From Thermoplasmata archaeon (GTDB lineage Archaea; Thermoplasmatota; Thermoplasmata; Thermoplasmatales; Thermoplasmataceae): 40,357 nucleotides of DNA. The notes beneath the pieces were generated by a model that made no database searches, was not told the origin of the DNA, and worked only from the letters and a program-made list of their open reading frames with translations. Shown here one piece after another: positions 37,212-40,357 of the stretch; positions within the stretch are counted from its first letter, which is position 1, and every line of letters begins with the position of its first letter. The DNA lies in contig JAJZZE010000015.1 in NCBI GenBank assembly GCA_021797735.1, positions 4,904 through 45,260 on the forward strand, written 5' to 3'. A program made the position numbers and the translations under genes.

Positions 37212-37521
37212 TACTTATGGTATTTGTGCTTTGATGTTATTTAGTATATTCATTTCTCTGTAATCTTTTAATTCAACGATGGCCAGTATGGTTTAAGTTT
37301 CTATTAACCCTGTTAACCGCCTGTAACAGTATCTACTGTTTAACGTTTCATCTATATAATCGAAATTGGGAAGATGTATGTATATTTTAGTATTTAATCT
37401 TTTACCTTTAAAATTGAATAAATTAACCACAATTTTAATTATTTTATAAATAATGACAATATACTTTATATATTCCTGAAATCATGGAAGACTTAAATAC
37501 CCTAACTAAAATACATTTAAT
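37212..37521. other. 310-bp intergenic region before pckG
   Basis: CTTAAATAC at about 37493-37501 gives a TATA-like box for pckG, 21-29 bases before its start. The rest is AT-rich with no frame of note. Confidence 0.4.
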
Positions 37522-39327
37522 ATGATTAATACGGATGGTAATATACCGACAGATAGAGATAGACGGCAGAATTTAAAAATGCCACTATTTGAGAATAAAC
37601 CGGAATTAAATGACCCACTGTATAATTTTATGAAAATACTCAGACCGGATAATATAATATTTGTGGATAACCCGGATTTTTATGAAACAGAACTCACAGA
37701 GAACATGTTGAAAACAGGAGAATTAATAGAATTAAATAATAATTACTACAGGAATTCATACCTCTACAGGAGTAATCCAGATGATGTTGCAAGAACCGAA
37801 AAGGATACATATATATCCAGCAGGGAGGAAAAGAATGCAGGTGCAACCAACAACTGGATGGAACCTTCAGAATTAAAATCCAGGATTTTAAAGCTAATTG
37901 ATGGATCAATGACTGGAAAAAACATGTACATTGTACCATTTATTTTGGGACCGGCGAATTCAAAATATAGTGAAGCAGGTATTCAAATTACGGACAACCA
38001 GTATGTTGTACTCAACCTGATGAAAATATCCCTGGTTGGAATAGAGGCTATAAGGAGAATAGAAAAAGAGGGCAAATTTGTACTGGCAGTGCATGTTACC
38101 GGTAACCTGGATAAAAACAACAGGTATATAGCACATTTCACCGATGAAGATTTAATTATAAGCGTTAATACAGCATATGGCGGTAATGCCCTTCTGACAA
38201 AAAAGGGATATGCCCTGAGGATAGCCAGTGTACATGCAAGGGACAATAGCAGAATGGCAGAACATATGATGGCACTTGAAATTACATCACCTGCTGGACA
38301 GAAATATGGCATATCTGGAGCATTTCCAAGTGCCAGTGGAAAAACTAACCTATCAATGATACGCATTCCTGAAGACATGCCCGGATGGAATACACAGTTG
38401 TTGAGCGATGACATTATCTGGATGCATATTAATAATAATTCACTCTATGCTATTAACCCGGAATATGGATTTTTTGGTGTTGCTCCGGGTACAAACAGTA
38501 AAACAAACCCAAATGCAATGAAAGCCTTTAACCGCGATACAGTTTTCACCAATACAGCATTAACAGAAGATAGAAAACCATGGTGGTATTCACTTGACAA
38601 TTCAGTGGATAAGGTCTACGGCTGGCGTGGAAATCTAACCGACGATTTAAAAAATGCGGCACATCCTAATTCACGTTTTACAACACCGGTAAAGAATTAT
38701 CCGTATCTTTCTGATAAATTTTATGATAGTGATGGCTTAAAAATTGATGCGATACTATTTGGCGGCAGGCGCAGTGATCTCATACCACTGGTCAGGGAGG
38801 CAAAAACCTGGGCTCAGGGAGTTCTCTTTGGGGCAATGATAAGGGCAGAGACTACAGCGGCCACAACAGGCAGGGTAGGTATATTGAGAAATGATCCGAT
38901 GGCCATGATCCCGTTCTGCGGATATAATATGGGCGATTACTTTAAACACTGGCTGGATATGGGCAAATTAGTAAAAAACAGACCCAGAATTTTCTATGTG
39001 AACTGGTTCAGAAGGGATTCGGATGGAAACTTTATGTGGCCGGGTTTCAGTGAAAATTTCAGGGTTATAAAATGGATTACAGAACGCTTAGATGGACAGA
39101 CAAATGCGCTGGAAACACCTGTTGGGTACGTACCTGATATCAGTACTTTCCCTGCTGGAAAAGTGGATACGGATACACTGGAAAAATTATTTAAAATTGA
39201 CTACAGCGGATGGTTAAACGAACTTAATGAACTGATACCCTTCTTTACCCGTATTGGAAGCCAGTTTCCGGATGAACTCTGGAGGGAATTTTACGACATG
39301 AAAGGGGAAATAGAAAAACATCTCTAA
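37522..39327 (+). CDS. pckG: GTP-dependent phosphoenolpyruvate carboxykinase
   Basis: This 601-residue enzyme converts oxaloacetate and GTP to phosphoenolpyruvate, the entry to gluconeogenesis. Visible are the nucleotide P-loop region GAFPSASGKTN, the substrate stretch DDIIWMHIN, FFGVAPGTNSKTNPNA, and the guanine-pocket region FFKHWLD-like NMGDYFKHWLDMG. The signature FPSACGKTN normally carries a reactive Cys (Cys288 in rat). Here that residue is Ser272, so the enzyme should resist thiol damage. Length is normal for the GTP class. Confidence 0.95.
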   Translation: MINTDGNIPTDRDRRQNLKMPLFENKPELNDPLYNFMKILRPDNIIFVDNPDFYETELTENMLKTGELIELNNNYYRNSYLYRSNPDDVARTEKDTYISSREEKNAGATNNWMEPSELKSRILKLIDGSMTGKNMYIVPFILGPANSKYSEAGIQITDNQYVVLNLMKISLVGIEAIRRIEKEGKFVLAVHVTGNLDKNNRYIAHFTDEDLIISVNTAYGGNALLTKKGYALRIASVHARDNSRMAEHMMALEITSPAGQKYGISGAFPSASGKTNLSMIRIPEDMPGWNTQLLSDDIIWMHINNNSLYAINPEYGFFGVAPGTNSKTNPNAMKAFNRDTVFTNTALTEDRKPWWYSLDNSVDKVYGWRGNLTDDLKNAAHPNSRFTTPVKNYPYLSDKFYDSDGLKIDAILFGGRRSDLIPLVREAKTWAQGVLFGAMIRAETTAATTGRVGILRNDPMAMIPFCGYNMGDYFKHWLDMGKLVKNRPRIFYVNWFRRDSDGNFMWPGFSENFRVIKWITERLDGQTNALETPVGYVPDISTFPAGKVDTDTLEKLFKIDYSGWLNELNELIPFFTRIGSQFPDELWREFYDMKGEIEKHL

Positions 39328-39739
39328 ATTATATATTTTATTTCAACCTGAATGTGGAAGAGGTCAATGAAAAATGGAGTGATTAAAAAAATAGAGGAAA
39401 AGTATATAAATCTGGCAATTCATAACCTTTGCTCTGTGTATTGGAGTTTTTTATACCGTTTGCAGTTGAACTTATCTTCGTGGTGTTTTATCACCTGTGA
39501 AGGACAGGAATTAAAAAAATACAACATGGTTTGAAATTTGTTTGGATTTTCCGCATTGAGAATACTTGCCATAATTATATCTATATTTTATAAATAATAA
39601 GATGTTTCACTAATTCTGTAATTTTCTGGATTTTGATAAATATATCATAAAATGAACCATATGTGGGTCATTTTTGCCAAAAAGTGAACCACATAAAGTG
39701 ACACTTTTAAATAAAGGGTTGCAATATAAATATAGGAAT
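39328..39739. other. Gene-poor spacer with likely gene debris
   Basis: Hydrophobic frames at 39430-39500 (FFIPFAVELIFVVFYHL in one, interrupted) may be the last trace of a membrane protein. No intact gene can be supported. The end holds the dyads of the next entry. Confidence 0.4.
39652..39710. promoter_or_regulatory. Dyad-rich control region before the AAA remnant
   Basis: The near-palindrome TGAACCATATGTGGGTCA and the related GTGAACCACATAAAGTGACAC lie in series. ATGTGGGTCATTTTT and AAAAAGTGAACCACAT can also pair as a hairpin around GCC. They precede a TATA-like TTTTAAATAAA (39706-39716) located about 27 bases from ATG 39740. A repressor site is possible. Confidence 0.4.
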
Positions 39740-39871
39740 ATGGAGATTTCCAAAACAAAGCTTATAGAAATCTTAAGTGATTATAATTTCTGGGGGACGT
39801 ACAGCAAAGACCTGAAAGAAAGGACAAAATATGAATTACGGCTTATAGATGATCTAAGGCATTGTGAATAA
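39740..39871 (+). pseudogene. Truncated archaeal AAA ATPase (DUF4143-type), N-terminal fragment
   Basis: Forty-three residues, MEISKTKLIEILSDYNFWGT then RTKYELRLIDDL, resemble the start of archaeal AAA ATPases that have a DUF4143 domain. There a helix and NFW motif come directly before the Walker A strand. The frame stops at 39871, before any Walker A. The ISAzo13 transposase begins 38 bases later, so insertion of the element probably cut the gene. The rest should lie beyond the right edge if the insertion is simple. Confidence 0.5.
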
Positions 39872-39888
39872 ATAGCATTTCTATTTAT
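39868..39888. repeat. 8-bp inverted repeat before the transposase
   Basis: ATAAATAG (39868-39875) and CTATTTAT (39881-39888) are perfectly complementary around CATTT. It overlaps the TATA-like region of the transposase gene and may lie at or near the left end of the element. Confidence 0.5.
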
Positions 39889-39909
39889 ACAAGTATTGCT
39901 TATTCATAT

Positions 39910-40357
39910 ATGGCTGAAGTAAAAGGGATCAATGAGATGGTACTCAAGACAAGAGAGAAATATCTCAGAGTTTCAGAATCTCTCGATGAACTGTCACGAA
40001 GGTTATGGGCGGCTAATGAAAGTCTGTCTATAGGTTATGGTGGAATAGAAATCGTTGCAAGGGCAACCGGGTTGTCCAGGCCAACAATTAGCAAGGGTAT
40101 TTCAGACATAACCGAGAAGAAATACCCTAAAGGAAGAAAACGTAAGGAAGGTGGAGGTAGAAAGGATCTTGCCATAAAGAACCCCGATATTGCAACAAAG
40201 TTGAAAGAAATCATAGAACCTGTTGAATCTGGGAATCCCGTATCATCAGTGAGGTGGATTAGCAGGAGTGTGCGTCATCTTGAATCTGATATGAAGGAAT
40301 TGGGATATCAAATAAGTTATGGGAAGATTGATCATATGCTTCATGACATGGGATACA
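39910..40357 (+). CDS. ISAzo13-family transposase, 5' part (runs off the right edge)
   Basis: The frame opens at ATG 39910 and stays open for 149 codons to the end of the window. It has the N-terminal pattern of ISAzo13/Rhodopirellula-type transposases: RRLWAANESLSIGYGGIEIV, ATGLSRPTISKGISDI as a helix-turn-helix, GRKRKEGGGRK, VSSVRWISRSVRHL and GYQISYGKIDHML. The catalytic DDE core is beyond the window. A TATA-like CTATTTATA at 39881-39889 lies about 25 bases upstream. The full protein is usually about 400 residues. Confidence 0.87.
   Translation, partial: MAEVKGINEMVLKTREKYLRVSESLDELSRRLWAANESLSIGYGGIEIVARATGLSRPTISKGISDITEKKYPKGRKRKEGGGRKDLAIKNPDIATKLKEIIEPVESGNPVSSVRWISRSVRHLESDMKELGYQISYGKIDHMLHDMGY

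Larger units (their letters stand above)
39855..40357 (+). mobile_element. ISAzo13-family insertion sequence, left part
   Basis: The element carries the transposase above. Its left boundary is estimated between 39855 and 39868, just after the AAA-ATPase similarity ends. The terminal repeat and target duplication cannot be set without the right end. Confidence 0.6.

Noticed and set aside
39352-39534. 60-codon frame after pckG
   Set aside because: Begins at a weak start, Trp/Cys/Ser-rich, and no family resemblance; more likely debris.

Overview
The window reads as chromosome from a thermoacidophilic archaeon of the order Thermoplasmatales (Ferroplasma / Acidiplasma / Picrophilus-like). The evidence is an AT-rich composition, an archaeal aRF1 release factor, a CDC48/p97 ATPase that starts and reads like Thermoplasma VAT, an archaeal UMP kinase, and many genes with a TATA-like box about 25 bases before the start codon and no Shine-Dalgarno, as expected of leaderless transcripts. 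SD sequences appear mainly inside operons. The genus is inference. No tRNA, rRNA or CRISPR array was seen.

Layout. 1-369: start of a coiled-coil protein built of perfect 21-residue repeats, running off the left edge. 532-1275: HAD hydrolase. 1384-4752: three-gene ECF-type importer (S, fused double ATPase, T) in the order of the YkoEDC hydroxymethylpyrimidine/thiamin systems. 4753-6169: gene-poor stretch ending in two fused gene remnants. 6287-8408: methyltransferase and homocitrate synthase-type enzyme. 8524-11740: BadF-type sugar kinase, then a PadR regulator with a drug-type ABC exporter. 11743-13701: divergent pyrH and prf1. 13841-17018: HTH_10 regulator divergent from cytochrome bd oxidase genes, with a perfect palindrome over the cyd promoter. 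17307-18289: MNT/HEPN toxin-antitoxin-like pair. 18462-22816: MthK-like K+ channel, VAT, exonuclease III. 22850-27920: hydantoinase/oxoprolinase pair hyuA-hyuB divergent from an MFS transporter. 28183-30803: two UbiA prenyltransferases, one fused to an FMN-binding split-barrel domain, plus a free split-barrel protein. 30995-34131: Usp protein and a sulfur operon (DsrE2-like, TusA, sulfide:quinone oxidoreductase, DUF1641). 34206-39327: DUF763, glycerol kinase, a small membrane protein, GTP-PEP carboxykinase. 39740-40357: truncated AAA ATPase remnant against an ISAzo13-family transposase that runs off the right edge.

How it fits together. Several genes bear on a quinone-linked respiratory chain: the SQR-like protein could feed electrons from reduced sulfur into the quinone pool, the UbiA proteins could make the quinone tail linkage, and cytochrome bd would oxidise quinol with oxygen. 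Glycerol kinase and PEPCK point to growth on glycerol, peptides or organic acids with gluconeogenesis. The most unusual features are the split-barrel/UbiA fusion with its free split-barrel partner, the MNT protein with a VapB-like N-terminal extension next to a HEPN protein lacking an obvious RX4-6H motif, and the palindromic operator candidates before cydA and padR.
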